Of a stretch of DNA of 49,053 nucleotides, positions 48,459 to 49,053 are shown one piece after another; within the stretch, counting starts at the first letter, position 1; every line of letters begins with the position of its first letter. This DNA is from CBDDBX01 sp965225955 (lineage in GTDB: Bacteria > Acidobacteriota > Aminicenantia > UBA2199): the NCBI GenBank assembly GCA_965225955.1, contig CBDDBX010000003.1, positions 1 through 49,053 on the forward strand, given 5' to 3'. The position numbers and the translations under genes are program-made. The notes beneath the pieces are model-generated. The model saw only the letters and a program-made list of their open reading frames with translations, was not told the DNA's origin and ran no database searches.

Positions 48459-48780
48459 TTACCGATCCACAAACCGGATTACTGTTGCAGACATACTGTC
48501 CGGTGCAGCTTCAACATCGATTATTGCATCACCACCATTTATCGCAGCTTTTTCCTTAAGAGCTTCAATCAGTGTGGAAGGGTTATCAGATCCAGTTACA
48601 AAAACAGAGCCAATTTCAACATATTTTTTGTCAGGCTTTGCTGTTCTGAACACCATAATCTTTTCAGAGCTGGTTCGCGGCGGAAGACTGACTTCAGTAT
48701 TAACCGGAGCAAAGGTTGCACTGAAACAACCTGTTAACAGAAACCATTGCAATAAGCAGAATTGTAAGTAAATATTTCAT
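48459..48780 (-). pseudogene. Small lipoprotein with a one-base frameshift in its signal peptide
   Basis: The downstream frame is open to 48752 and encodes about 95 aa, with a lipobox LLTGC and a small alpha/beta domain ending ALKEKAAINGGDAIIDV and SATVIRFVD. A better start, with a strong GGAGGG site, is the ATG at 48778-48780, which reads MKYLLTILLIAM and then goes out of frame. Dropping one C (+ strand) at 48744-48745 joins them into a perfect lipoprotein signal. It is likely functional if that base is an error. The fold resembles the GADAVV-type YbjQ/DUF4156-like small lipoproteins. Its ATG overlaps the stop of the next gene. Confidence 0.6.
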
Positions 48781-49053
48781 TTTCCCTCCATTTTTTTCCT
48801 TATGATAGTACCTGACGCAGTGTATCTGGTTGTTACTTCATATTCAGTTTCAGAACCTCCGTCATCATTTGTTGCTTTTTTACCCACTCACCTTTCCTTC
48901 TGAGTTTCAGTTTGAAATTAATAACCGCGTCCCCTTCCTGCTTCGCAGCCTCTTTCTAAATTCTCTGATAATAAACCTGTAATCTGGTTTTTTGCCACTC
49001 ATAACTATCATTCCTGTTTCGAGATATTGAAATCCGGTATCCACAGAGCTTCT
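48777..49053 (-). pseudogene. Partial paralogue of the small lipoprotein, frameshifted, cut by window edge
   Basis: Reading from the right edge: VDTGFQYLETGMIVMSG, then a frame change near 48945-48960 to EAAKQEGDAVINFKLKL, and another near the A-run at 48880 to KATNDDGGSETEYEVTTRY and TASGTIIRKKMEGK, ending at TGA 48779-48777. The EGDAVINF...ASGTIIR pattern parallels GGDAIIDV...SATVIR in the neighbour, so the two are probably tandem paralogues in one operon (ATGA overlap). Two indels in under 280 bases suggest poor sequence quality or decay. Confidence 0.5.

Overview
The window is about 49 kb of AT-rich bacterial chromosome. It is Gram-negative in character: there are lipoprotein signals, a PpiD-type chaperone, two lytic transglycosylases, and an RND pump with adaptor and TolC-type channel. 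The phylum cannot be fixed by eye. Six-bladed beta-propeller proteins, NVEALA-like small peptides and a TlpA/DUF4369-like N-terminal domain suggest affinity with Bacteroidetes/FCB-type lineages, but this is inference. The complete 16S and 23S genes in the window would settle it.

Layout. 1-7561 (+): a compact core operon with a histidine kinase tail (frameshifted), PpiD-like prolyl isomerase, metallophosphoesterase, GAF-like protein, SLT transglycosylase and MFS transporter. 7562-13086: an accessory region packed with interspersed palindromic repeats, holding a DUF5131 protein, an orphan nuclease-like gene and a membrane protein of unknown function. 13087-14881 (-): a three-gene cassette of thioredoxin-like protein, six-bladed propeller and small secreted two-Cys peptide. 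14882-19320: a structured element, a DUF6348-like/DUF1963/DUF6348-like trio, and a MarR regulator with an operator-flanked promoter driving a lipoprotein RidA homologue. 19472-21948 (+): ddl, ruvX, mltG. 22146-28732 (-): an RND efflux operon whose outer-membrane channel is fused to an ABC-type substrate-binding domain. 29014-31261 (+): a HAD phosphatase and a PLP decarboxylase. 31406-33300 (-): a second copy of the thioredoxin-like/propeller/peptide cassette in the same order. 33301-36685: repeats, a possible defence-type gene and an HNH endonuclease. 36686-38814 (-): a GH99/GH71-like lipoprotein and a carboxypeptidase-regulatory-like protein. 39601-45230 (-): a full rRNA operon (16S, tRNA-Ile, tRNA-Ala, 23S, two 5S) with promoter and boxA-like site. 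45670-49053: a frameshifted TlpA-N/esterase gene, a cystathionine beta-synthase-like enzyme and two tandem small lipoprotein-type genes, both frameshifted.

The two strongest leads follow. (1) The duplicated thioredoxin-like/propeller/two-Cys-peptide cassette looks like a small secreted-peptide production or maturation system. (2) A dispersed two-stem repeat keeps base pairing while changing sequence in both stems (copies near 8.9, 12.4, 33.6 and 39.4 kb), which marks a structured mobile or RNA element. Several single-base frameshifts cluster near both ends of the window and could be real decay or sequencing error.
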